This document shows positions 55,018-64,000 of a DNA stretch of 64,000 nt, piece after piece. This stretch comes from Lucinisca nassula (Eukaryota; Mollusca; Bivalvia; Lucinida; Lucinidae), in assembly GCA_963580285.1 (NCBI GenBank), contig OY757023.1, forward strand, positions 126,264,027 to 126,328,026, given 5' to 3'. The notes beneath the pieces are model-generated. The model was not told where the DNA came from, did not search any database, and was given only the letters and a program-made list of their open reading frames with translations. Made by a program: the position numbers and the translations under genes. Positions within the stretch are counted from its first letter, which is position 1. Each line of letters begins with the position of its first letter.

Positions 55018-55275
55018 ACCAGCCTCGGTAGCTCAGTCGGATGCCCATCTGACTGGTTATCTGGAGATGGAGGGTCTGATATCTGCAGGGTAGACAACAT
55101 CCTTTTGTGGAGAGTGATCATGAAATCTTTTCTACAGTCATTCTCTCCCTTCCACTAATTCAAGAAGGGCAGTTTTTAGTTTCTGTAAAAAGAATGTGCA
55201 CTTCTGATATTCAGGACTACCCAGGATTGTATGGTTTTTCTCTGTGTACTCTAGTTTTTGCCCACCTCTGATTAA
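55018..55275 (+). mobile_element. tRNA-headed SINE, joined to a SINE-V 3' part
   Basis: GCCTCGGTAGCTCAGTCGGA TGC head and GGAGAGTGATCATGAAATC body as in 36000-36218. Then TTTTCTCTGTGTACTCTAG and GCCCACCTCTGATTA from SINE-V. Confidence 0.6.
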
Positions 55276-55317
55276 AGATCCATTTGAAATAATTTTGAAA
55301 GAGCTGTTAAGCAAGAA

Positions 55318-55630
55318 AAATATTTGTCCTGTTGAATAAGTTGATTTTACTGCACCCACTTCTAAATATCAACCAATCAAATTACATATACTTGAAAAAA
55401 TGTATTTTATTCAATTTCACAAACTGGATGACAAACAGTGTAGATCTTGATCAGATGGCTTCTAAGTGTAGATTGTGATCAGATCTAACCATATGATCAG
55501 GATCTACACGGTTTGCAAAGATAGGGGTTGTCCTGAACACCAGGATAAGGGTTCTTTGAGAAGCCCTCTGATTTTGATCTACACTGTTTGCAAGGAAAGG
55601 GTTGCAGTTCAGTAGAACAAGGGAGAATCT
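55318..55630 (-). mobile_element. piggyBac-like MITE P1, rearranged
   Basis: Body CACCCACTTCTAAATATCAA CCAATCAAATTAC and CAAACAGTGTAGATCTTGAT CAGATGGC. The core and right arm are then duplicated (two GATCTACACxGTTTGCAA blocks and two AAGGGTT ends). TTAA is not preserved. Confidence 0.55.
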
Positions 55631-55844
55631 GTTTTAGAATTTTGTTGTGTGATTGAATGTGAAACATGAAAATCTTCATAATATATTGTATTTGTGTATG
55701 ATTTGATGACTTAAAGTTGTAAATAAAAGCATTATAATTATTATATAGAAGTTGAAAGATACTGTTATTTTCTGTCCTCTGCATCTGTCTTCAGCCAATG
55801 GTTTAAGAAATAGTTTTTGTTCACAATGTTTTAACACCAAACTT

Positions 55845-55985
55845 TGTGGGTAAGATCATTAGGTCTCTCACCTCTATGCTTCGAGCCTCGCTGGGATCAC
55901 ATGTGAGACACCAAGTTCCGGAACGGAAAGTCGGGTGTTTTTTCTCCGGGTACTCTGGTTTTTCCTATTTCTGATTAACAATGGA
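55845..55985 (+). mobile_element. SINE-V fragment
   Basis: GATCATTAGGTCTCTCACC, CTTCGAGCCTCGCTGGGATC ACATGTGAGAC, TTTTCTCCGGGTACTCTGG. The box A part is lost. Confidence 0.6.
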
Positions 55986-56329
55986 CTCCATATAACTTGG
56001 GGCTGTACAAAGTTTGTCCAAATGATGACCCTTGGATGGTTTTGACATATTTCATATCAAGAACAAATTTGGTCACATAGGCTTTTGTTCAGAAGAAAGG
56101 CTACACAATCACCTTGTCTGATTCTGTTGTAACTTATGACATGTGAAGATCTTTTATAAATACTAAAGGTCAAGATAATTTTCCTCAGACTCAGTATTAT
56201 TAAAGTCTTCTCCTCTAAACCTGTTGGGTGATTGAATCCATAATACAAGTAGAGTCCCTTTGGGATTGGACAGACAGAATGCATGCATTCAGGGTTGATA
56301 CCTTTGCTTCCCACTTTAATTGCACGGGT

Positions 56330-57420
56330 TTATAATTTCAAAAGTATGAAACTCTGCACACATACTTTCCATCACAAGACCAACATTCTGTCAAAGGGCC
56401 ATAGCTATATTGTTTTTGTGTGTCCACTCACGCCCTAACCAGAAAAACTTTTCCTCGGTCATAACTTCAAAAAGTATGAAACTTCGCACACATACTTACC
56501 ATCAACCGGCCCAGATAGCTCAGTTGGTAGAGTGTCCGCTCCGGGGAACGGGAGGTCTCGGGTTCGATCCCGGGCCTCGACATACCAAAGTCGTTAAAAA
56601 TGGTACTAGCTGCTCCTCGCTTGGCACTCAGATTTACGGGGCAGAGCTAGGACTGGTCGATCCAGTGTCAGGATAATGTGACTCGGTGTGGTATCATGTA
56701 ATGTGTCTGGGACATGATACTTCAGTGAGGCAGCACTATAAACGTGAGCAATGAGCTCCCTGTCGCAACCAGACACCGTGGTGATATGACTGAAAAATTG
56801 TTGAAAGCGACGTTAAACCCGAATTCACACACACACACCATCAAAAAACCTACATCTGACAATGGGCCATAACTTTATTCAGGGATTTGATTCTTCCTCT
56901 TTTCAGAGGAGTTCCCCTTTTTGACTCCATTTTTCCTTAAATAAAAGGTTATGGATTTGATTTGAAATGCTCAGCAACATTTTCTGAAGTGGGTATAAGG
57001 TTTTTCCCCTGCTATCTACAGATTTTCCTCCCCTGGAGAAGTAGACCAATCACATCCCTGTATATTGCTTTTGTCCGTGTGTTTGTCTTGCCTGAACCAA
57101 GAAACTTGACCTTGGTCATAACTCTAAAAGTATTTGCCCTTCTTTCATGAAGCTTCGCACACATACTTTCCAAACACGAGACCTACATTCTGACAGTGTC
57201 ATAACCATATTGCTTATCTTTAATGAATTATCTCTCCTTTTTCAAAACATCATATGCTGATATTTCATTACCATGGGTAATAGCGCTTTCATATTTCACA
57301 TGTTTTCCTTTTGACAGCCTTTCCACTGACACCACACTTTTTGACCTGTGAACGTTGACCTATTTTTGACAACTTAACAGAAAACCTTAACCTTGGTCGT
57401 AACTTCAGCAGTTCTTGACA
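56330..57420 (+). repeat. Diverged tandem array (possible sixth HINE-like family), interrupted by a SINE
   Basis: Units with AAGTATGAAACTTCGCACAC ATACTT, ACCTACATTCTGACAATGGG CCATAAC and CCTTGGTCATAACT recur at about 56340, 56465, 56850 and 57110. No hairpin ends are found; the right side stops at the mariner. Confidence 0.55.
56506..56836 (+). mobile_element. tRNA-headed SINE with 8-bp target-site duplication
   Basis: Head GGCCCAGATAGCTCAGTTGG TAGAG and GGTTCGATCCCGGGCC (strong box A and box B). The body ends AAAGCGACGTTAAACCCGAA TTC and an (AC)n tail. ACCATCAA flanks it at 56498-56505 and 56837-56844. The acceptor arm does not pair, so it is not a tRNA gene. Confidence 0.82.
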
Positions 57421-57423
57421 TAC

Positions 57424-58205
57424 GAGGGCGAGTCAATAAGTAACCAGCCCATCCCATTTCCAATTGACCGAGACAACCAAGACGTTCATGCCTTGTTTCA
57501 ATATATGTTTAAGGCATGAGGGCAAAATTGCATTCACTCATAAGATATCGAACGTCAGATATGGCTAGCGATGGAAAAGCAACCTTTTTGTCAAAAGTTG
57601 AGTACCGTGCTGTTATATATATATGTTTAAGGCATGCGGGCAAAATTGCATTCACTCATAAGATATCGAACGTCAAATATGGCTAGCGATGGAAAAGCAA
57701 CCTTTTTGTCAAAAGTTGAGTACCGTGCTGTTATTCGGTACTTGTATTTGAATGGGGAAAAAAGTCAGAAAATACATTGCGATTTGACCAATGTTTATGG
57801 GTCTTCTGCACCATCGTATGCACAAGTTAAATTCTGGATTGGGGAATTCAAACCCGGTAGAACGTCTTTAGAAGACGAAACCAGGTCCGGACGCCCATCA
57901 GATGCCACCGATGAAGAAATGTACAACAAAGTACGGGATTCTGGTGTATTCTGATAGGCGGATTAAGGTGGAAGAAAAAGCGAATGCATTAGACATTTCT
58001 CATGGTAGCGTTTCAACAATTTCACATGATCGCTTGGGTATGCGAAAAATCAACCCAATATGTTGGGTCCAAAAATCCCTTTGCGATGAGCAAATGGCAA
58101 CCAGCGCATCAATATGCAGCGCATGTTGAAGCAGCTTAGGTCAAAGGAAGATTATTTTTCTTTCATCTACATATCTGTAGATGAGACCTGGGTCCATTGT
58201 TATGA
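57424..58205 (+). pseudogene. mariner-type transposase remnant, 5' part only
   Basis: ACGAGGGCGAGTCAATAAGT at 57424 is mariner-like inverted-repeat sequence. From ATG at 57679 the frame reads MASDGKATFLSKVEYRAVIR, then YAQVKFWIGEFKPGRTSLED and SGRPSDATDE, the helix-turn-helix and GRPS linker of mariner transposases. A frameshift at about 57930-57950 moves to DRRIKVEEKANALDISHGSV, then a stop at about 58127. A third frame gives VDETWVHCYE with the first catalytic Asp. The other two catalytic residues and the 3' inverted repeat are absent. The first ~110 bases of the gene region are tandemly duplicated (57511-57612 and 57625-57735). Inactive. Confidence 0.85.
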
Positions 58206-58675
58206 GATATCTCTAAAACTACTGCAAATTATATTTAGAGCATCAATGGGGTCAGGAAATTAAAGTTTGTTTGAGGGTCTGGGTCACATTATCAAAATAG
58301 TTGACATGAACCCATAAATAAGTTTTGAAAAACACCAGATGAACGAAAATGGCAGACTCAAAGATCTTGATATGCAGCAGTAGGGGCTCTTGATCTACGA
58401 AGTATATTAAAATAATGACACATGGCTAACCATGACATTTGCAATGGCATCAAAATCCAATAATTGATTTTAAAATAGTTTGGCAGCAATGATCCTGGGG
58501 TGAACCCCACTACCAAGCCATTATAGTCTGTTGAAATAAAAAAAAAAACAGAGCCGCCAGGATGGGACCCTTTTCGCCCAACAAAGGTTGCTGTGAAAAG
58601 GAGTGCAATCTGAAGGACAATATGGCCACTTTTTAGGAGTAAATACAGGTCGCCTATTTTAACATTTATGACACC
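58206..58675. other. Unassigned DNA after the mariner break
   Basis: Not recognisable as transposase. No gene or repeat family recognised. Confidence 0.4.
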
Positions 58676-59168
58676 CGGACCCAGCTTTTCAAAGCCCATT
58701 TAACTTAGTCAAAATGTTAACTTTTCTAGCAAGTATAATATCTCATCAAGGAATTTATGATCTAATACATTGGTACTTTTTAATACTTTTTTGCTGAAGT
58801 ACATTTGAGCAGCTTTTGCGTTTGCTAAAGCGGCTCATTTTTTCCTGCAAAACTATCAGTATATTTGCCATATCAAATGATCAAAGTTTTTACCACATGT
58901 TAATTAAGGACGTCGTTAGTGTACAGGGCCAGTTGTTCAAAATTAATAACATTGTTAGTTAACGTTTCGTTAAAACTTAAATCATTTGATATGGCAAATA
59001 TGCTAGTATTTTTGCTGAAAAAATGTGAGCAGCTTTTGCAAATGCAAAAGCTGCTCACATTTTTTCAGCAAAAATGACACAATTTCAGATATTGCACTTG
59101 CTAGAACAGTGAACAATATGACCACTAACGAGCTTGTTAAGCTAACGATGCTTTGAACAACGTGGCCC
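58676..59168. mobile_element. MITE H, two head-to-tail neighbours
   Basis: 58676-58925 is a diverged copy (GGACCCAGCTTTTCAAAGCC to GGACGTCGTTAGTG). 58926-59168 is well preserved (GGGCCAGTTGTTCAAAATTA, palindrome GAAAAAATGTGAGCAGCTTT TGC, TTTGAACAACGTGGCCCAG). Confidence 0.65.
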
Positions 59169-59605
59169 AGGAGTCTAAACCACTACAAGCCAATATCAGT
59201 TTGACGCCCCAATGATGCAAGATACACATCACCTTCGCCTCGCTCAGCCATCCCCGACATGACGTGATTCAGGTGTGTCGTTCTTGTGTTGCATTATACT
59301 TTTATGTGCCCGGGCACAGCGCAAAGCCAGAGATGAGGTATCACCAACAGAGCTGTCTTTCTCTCGTCTCTGTTGCTCTATCTGCAACAGACAGTTCAGA
59401 GCTAGAATTGGTCTCATCAGCCACCTTAGAACACACAAACAGTAACATTTCACAAATGTGATTAAGACTGGTCGTTTTCTGTAATGACAGGAGAACTATT
59501 GTTATTAACATTTAAATTATTATTATTATTATAATGATAGTTTTATGAGTTTCTTTCATTGGAAACATATCCAATCCCTTTAAGTAAGTAAAGCAGGTTG
59601 GTTTT
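59169..59605. other. Unassigned DNA with ATT microsatellite
   Basis: A short (ATT)n stretch at about 59516-59535. Nothing else recognised. Confidence 0.4.
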
Positions 59606-61033
59606 AGCCCACCAGAGCCGAAGGCTCCGGGAAAGCTTATGGTATAGACAGTGGTTCGTCTTCCGTCGTCGTCGTCTGCGTCGTCAACATATTCAAACGA
59701 CATCTCCTCTGCAACTACTTGACCAATTGAAACCAAATAATATGTGGAGTCTTACTTGGAAGGGAGAACGAAAGCTTGTGTGTAAGGACAGGGTCACATG
59801 ACCAATATGGCCGACATGCCCGTATATGGTAAAAATCTTTAAAAATCTTCATTTCAGGAACCAAATGGCCGATGGCCTTGAAACTTGGTAAGCAGCGTCG
59901 GGTAATCGGGCCCAACCAAGTTTGTTCAAATGGTGACCTTTGGTTGACCTTGCCTGTTTTATGTAAAGTCAAATTTGGTCACTTAGACATTTGTATGGGG
60001 ATAAAAGGCAAAACAGTGGATACTTCTGATTACATGGTGGCCCGTGGCATCAGAAATGATATTTGCAATCAGCTTAATCAAAGTTTTTAAATTTTTAAGG
60101 TGAAGGTCATTGACTGACCTTTGTCCTGGATGGTCAGATTCTGTTTCTTTTCATCTTCATCTCCACTTAAACATGTGGAGCCTCTGTGGGTAGGGTGGTG
60201 ACCTTGAAACTTGGTATGCAGAAGTAGGGACTAGGGCCCTACCAAATCTGTTCAGATGGTGACCTTTGGTTTCCCTGACCTGTTTTATGTCAAGGTCAAA
60301 TTTGGTCACTTAGACATTTGTATAGAAAAAATGCAGGGAATTTTACTGATTGCATTGTAGCCTGTCGCATCAGAAATTTTATTTGCAATCAGCTGAATGG
60401 AAGTGTTACTCAATTCCAAAGGTCAAGGTTATGTACTGACCTTTGTCTTGGAGGGCTCAGATTTAATATTTTTATCTTCTTCTCTACTTTAACTGCTGGT
60501 TTGATTGAAACCAATTACACATGGCGCCTCTGTGGGAAGTGAGAAAGAAGGTTGTTTGACAAAGTTGGATCACATGACCAATATGGCCACCGTGCCCATA
60601 TATGGTAAAACCGTTAAAATATTCTCCCCCTGAACCCAATTACCAATGACTCAGAAATGGTATATAGCATAAGGGACTTGGATCCTGTCAAGGTTGTTCA
60701 AATGATGACCTTCGGTTGACCTTGACCTGTTTTACGCCAAGATCAACTTTGATTAATTAAGTCATTCATACATTTTTTATGGCTGTGGATTTTTCTGATT
60801 GTATTGTAGCCTGTGGCATCGGAATTGATATTTGCAATCGGCTCAATTGAAGTTTATCAATTCCAATCTTCTTCTCCACTAAAACTGCTGGGCTGATTGA
60901 AACCGAATCTATGGGATGAGACAATGAAAAGTTTTTCAAGGGATCGTAGTCACATGACCAAGATAGCCGCCATGCCTGTATATGGTATAAACCACATGAC
61001 CTCTGGTGAGCGTAGTGGCCCATGGGCCTTTAG
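59606..61033 (+). mobile_element. HINE-E: Helentron-like element with about 385-bp units
   Basis: Starts AGCCCACCA after T, with hairpin GAGCC-gaa-GGCTC. Leader with GTCGTCGTCGTC, then about three long units (GTCACATGACCAATATGGCC at about 59795, 60573 and 60953). The end has CTCTGGTG (inverse of CACCAGAG), the hairpin GGCCC-at-GGGCC, and TTTAG followed by T. Confidence 0.78.
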
Positions 61034-61035
61034 TT

Positions 61036-61136
61036 TTGCTTTGTTTTTTTTTGTTGTTGTTGTTGTTTTTTTATTGTTTTTGTTTTTTTGTTTGTTTTTT
61101 TTTGTTTGTTTTTTTTTTTGTGTGTGTTTTTTTAGC
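61036..61136 (+). repeat. T-rich low-complexity tract
   Basis: TTTTTTGT/TTGTTG repeats of about 95 bases immediately after HINE-E. Confidence 0.8.
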
Positions 61137-61589
61137 ACGTGACGTATTGTTTAATCACAAATCAGTGCATATTTTGCAGTGCACTCGCACCAAAGATTTT
61201 TATCTTTAATTTGATATACATATTTAAGCATGGCACATGGGTTTTAATTCATTCTCGTTTTGTGACCTAAACATGATACGATCAAAATTTCACAACATTT
61301 GCAATTTGGGACAAAATGTTATCCGTGTCACTGACACGAAAAAGGGTAGTTTTGTGGCATAGTTTATCTCTGTCTGTAGTAATGAAATTATTAGTTGATT
61401 TGTAATAAGTTTATCAATCGACCCAACTTTACAAACTACAGAAGCTTCCCGTCTGCTATTATTCACGTGACTATCGCAGATCGTGTACAAAATTCACGTA
61501 ATGGTCATACATAGGAAATAGCCGCGTTATTTTCATCACTATGAAATCAGCGTTTATCTATATACTCTGGACTGGAATCATCTGTTGTG
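61137..61589. other. Unassigned DNA
   Basis: No recognised gene or repeat. Confidence 0.4.
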
Positions 61590-61670
61590 TTTGGCAAACA
61601 GTGCAGAAGCAAATCAGACGCCACAGAACGCGGCGTCTGATCAGGATCTACACTTTGCTTACAATTCATG
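61590..61670. repeat. P2/MITE-3-type core palindrome
   Basis: GGCAAACAGTGCAGAAGCAA ATCAGACGCC / GGCGTCTGATCAGGATCTAC AC; no flanking MITE ends seen. Confidence 0.5.
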
Positions 61671-61721
61671 ACTTTAAGGTTTAGACGAAACAGTCTAAGC
61701 CCTCGTTCAGGATTGATGTAT

Positions 61722-62262
61722 CTTTGTTTGTTTGTTTGTTTGTTTGTTTGTTTGTTTTGAGGTTTCTCGTCCCCGTCAACACTGTATAGGTCATTTTGGA
61801 GACATTGCTTCCAATTTCTTGGGACTTTTACCCGACATTGAAATAACGGGCCTCCATGGCCTGGTGTTTAAGAGCGCCGACTGTTGATCATTAGGTCTCT
61901 CATCGCTGTGGTTCGAGCCTCGCTCGGGTTACATGTAAGACGCCAAGTTCTGCAACGGAAGGTCAGGTGGTTTTTCTCCGGGTACTCCGGTTTTCGTCCA
62001 CCTCTGATTAACGATCGGCCCAATATGAGTGAAATAGTCTTGAAAGGGTCATTAAACCAAAAAAACGACATTGAAATGAAATGACATCTCAAGCCCTGCC
62101 GCCCAATTAAACCAATAGGGTTTATATGCATGGACGGTCCAGTTCGCACCACTTTTCCAGAGAGGCTCCTCTAAGCGGTTTACCAGTACTCATGTGCGGT
62201 CGGTTTTAGCTATGCATTGAAGCATCATGCGACCCATCTATTCTTCAAGCCCTTCAAACTCT
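61722..62262 (-). mobile_element. SINE-S, minus strand, split by SINE-V
   Basis: The tail (TTTG)n at 61722 and body to CGACATTGAAAT resume after the insertion at 62066 with CGACATTGAAATGAAATGAC, then run to the head CATCATGCGACCCATC. Confidence 0.78.
61855..62065 (+). mobile_element. SINE-V nested in SINE-S, 12-bp target-site duplication
   Basis: Head GGCCTCCATGGCCTGGTG and GGTTCGAGCCTCGC; body TTTTTCTCCGGGTACTCCGG and GTCCACCTCTGATTA; end TCATTAAACCAAAAAAA. CGACATTGAAAT flanks it at 61843-61854 and 62066-62077. Confidence 0.85.
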
Positions 62263-62284
62263 TATTGTGGGTGCTTGTGGTGGG

Positions 62285-62505
62285 GTATTTTGTTTTACGG
62301 CCCTTCGAAGATTATTTCACTCAAATCGAACCGATCGTTAATCAGAGGTGGGCGAAAACCGGAGTATCTGGTGAAAAACCACCTGACCTTCCTTGCAGAA
62401 TTTGACGTCTCACATGTGACCCGAGCCAGCCTCGAACCCACAGCGGTGAGAGACCTAATGATAAAGAGTCAGCGCTCTTATCCACTAGGCCACGCAGGCC
62501 GGTAG
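62285..62505 (-). mobile_element. SINE-V, minus strand
   Basis: TTAATCAGAGGTGGGCGAAA ACCGGAGTA, GGCTGGCTCGGGTCACATGT (reverse) and TCTTATCCACTAGGCCACGC AGG at the head end. Confidence 0.75.
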
Positions 62506-62539
62506 ATGCTGGTAGGCACCGCCTTCGAGTACCCTCAAT

Positions 62540-62960
62540 CTCTGTTTTGGAGCAAAGGTACGGCCAAAAATGTTCCCATGCGACATAGTGCATTCTTTCT
62601 GGTCCCAAAACTGGCATATTTATAGCAACAGATAAGGTATTTTGTGATAATTGAAGGATAGTTTTTGTTAATTCTCCATAATTACCTACGTTGTAGGTAT
62701 TCATTAGAACCGCCATTAGAACCGCCTCGACGAGGCGGTTCTAATGCGTACCCACAACATAGCTTTATATGGAGAGAAATAAGGAAAAATAGGTTATAAC
62801 AGAATACTTACCTTATCTATTGCTATGCATGATATTTTTATGAAAACTTGATGATTGGCTTTTTCTATCTACAATAAACGGAGACTGTGGATGCTCGATA
62901 GAACAGCACCAATGAGGCGATTCTGACTAGTACCCACATTCTGCGAAGGTAAGCATAACA
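62540..62960. mobile_element. Foldback family G, two copies
   Basis: Copy 1: TACGTTGTAGGTATTCATTA GAACCGCC, then ATTAGAACCGCCTCGA-CGAGGCGGTTCTAAT at about 62713-62745. Copy 2: GATGCTCGATAGAACAGCAC CAATGAGGCGATTCTGAC at about 62890-62935. CATTCTTTCTGGTCCCAAAA C flanks copy 1. Confidence 0.6.
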
Positions 62961-63354
62961 GTTATGATGCATTAGGAGAGCATACGCACGAGACATGGTC
63001 CATTCCTTTATGGTTTCAAAACTGATTTTCTTTTTTCTGATGAAAATATCTGCTATGTTTGTTATTACTGCAACAAACATAGACTGTTGGTGGTCGTTAA
63101 ATAGCAGTGAAATCGATACAATTAACCCACAGCTCCCATCAGAGACATCAAAGGGAAAAACAACAGACCCTAATGGAGACATCAATAGTGGAACGCCAAA
63201 AAGGACAGTTACTTTACCACAAAAAGGCAAATTGGTTATCATAAACCGCCTAAGTGAGTCGGGATGCTTAAAGCAGGGTGTGATATAGGGTGTCGAGGTT
63301 TCCATCCGTTTGTCTTTGCATCTACGCAGTCTGATCAGTTGAGCCTTCTTTTGT
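62961..63354. other. Unassigned DNA
   Basis: Long open frames run on both strands (minus 62865-63305, plus 62995-63288), but neither shows a recognisable domain. I do not call a gene. Confidence 0.4.
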
Positions 63355-63672
63355 AAAATAAATGAAAAAGGTTAACTTCGGAAGCAAAGAATACATTATT
63401 AGAAAGAAAACCGGAAACTCGGTTTTATTGAGTTTCTTCATTAACAGCACTGTTGTATGCAAGGCTGAATACGCCCCCTAGCATCGATTTCAGCGGTACT
63501 CGATTTTCAAATTACCAGCAATGGACTCGATGCGTCCAAAGAAAATAAAAATATAATCTGCACTATGATGAAGTACGGGGAGACGTTTTACGACCGCCAC
63601 ACAGCACTAAACACCAGCTGCAGTGTCGTAAAATAAATGAAAAAGGTTAACTTCGGAAGCAAAGAATCAAAA
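63355..63672 (+). repeat. Pair of about 40-bp direct repeats around unique DNA
   Basis: AAAATAAATGAAAAAGGTTA ACTTCGGAAGCAAAGAAT occurs at about 63355 and about 63632, 275-277 bases apart. The DNA between is not recognised. Confidence 0.7.
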
Positions 63673-63715
63673 TGGCTCGAGGTACAGACTAACTTGAGAC
63701 TTCTCTGGTAGCAGC

Positions 63716-63862
63716 CCAGTAGGCACACGTCGCAAGGGAACGTCAAATCAACGTCGGTGCAACGTCACGACGTTGCACCGACGTTGTTGTGACGTTGCAT
63801 TAATTTAATGACGTTGCACGGAGGTCGATGTGACGTCACAATTACGCCATGTGCCTGCTGGG
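63716..63862. mobile_element. MITE with CCCAGTAGGCACA ends
   Basis: CCCAGTAGGCACACG at left and CATGTGCCTGCTGGG at right. The interior is ACGTTGCACC/GGTGCAACGT and GACGTTGC repeats forming nested palindromes. Superfamily not assigned. Confidence 0.65.
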
Positions 63863-63869
63863 ATTGGTT

Positions 63870-64000
63870 TTCTTTGGCATGCTTTGGCTTTTGCAAGGAA
63901 CTCTCAGGCTCCACTTACCAGCTATTATTTGGCAAGGAACTCTCAGGCTCCACTTACCTGCTATTATTTGGCAATGAACTCTCAGGCTCCACTTACCAGC
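63870..64000 (+). repeat. 39-bp minisatellite running off the window
   Basis: Unit GGCAAGGAACTCTCAGGCTC CACTTACCAGCTATTATTT, just over three copies with single-base changes, continuing past the right edge. Confidence 0.8.

Noticed and set aside
56513..56585. Possible functional tRNA gene
   Set aside because: Box A and B are good, but the acceptor arm does not pair. The sequence continues into a SINE body with an (AC)n tail and 8-bp target duplications.
58127..58700. Further mariner transposase beyond the first catalytic Asp
   Set aside because: After about 58205 no catalytic block or inverted repeat is recognisable, so the remnant is called as ending there.
62865..63305. 146-codon minus-strand frame and 97-codon plus-strand frame
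   Set aside because: No recognisable domain on either strand. The left part overlaps a foldback MITE, and there is no splice or promoter context.

Overview
The window looks like nuclear DNA from a bivalve mollusc. It is intron-rich and AT-rich. It is packed with short non-autonomous transposons, tRNA-headed SINEs, and hairpin-bounded elements holding tandem arrays of about 145-180 bp, which is the kind of repeat reported in heterodont bivalves and oysters. The species cannot be fixed from the sequence. I see no bacterial-type gene organisation and no virus.

The only host protein-coding gene I can support is RER1, the Golgi/ER membrane-protein retrieval receptor, on the + strand. Six coding exons (4252-4326, 6272-6376, 12284-12386, 24981-25062, 37274-37409, and a last exon) splice in frame to 196 codons, the usual RER1 length. 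The last exon exists twice, at 39143-39232 (6a) and 39973-40062 (6b). Both copies have a good acceptor, an open frame and their own stop, so two C-terminal isoforms are likely. Exon 1 has an acceptor two bases before the ATG, so a non-coding first exon and the promoter lie upstream and were not identified. The coding bases occupy under 2 percent of a locus of at least 35.8 kb.

Nearly everything else is mobile DNA. (1) Five families of Helentron/HINE-like rolling-circle elements (A-E here) share one design: a 5' hairpin just after a T, an internal tandem array, a short inverted copy of the 5' end, a 3' hairpin, then CTTG, CTAG or TTAG before a T. Family A: 1-1952, 14792-18950, 31416-34033, 34531-35447. 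B: 2714-4202, 46111-48086, 53181-54149. C: 7919-8709, 50481-51132. D: 10365-11924. E: 59606-61033. All eleven lie on the + strand, and their hairpins show compensatory base changes between copies. (2) TTAA-flanked piggyBac-like MITEs (P1, P2), TA-flanked MITEs (T1, T2), several foldback MITEs, and a large foldback element (19659-23547) built of two opposed tandem arrays. (3) Two SINE groups, one with an (AAAC)n tail and one with tRNA-like heads, several with clear target-site duplications and nesting. (4) A broken mariner transposase near 57.4-58.2 kb.

Layout: 0-4.2 kb upstream repeats; 4.2-40.1 kb RER1 with repeat-filled introns; 40-64 kb downstream DNA with no second gene that I can support.
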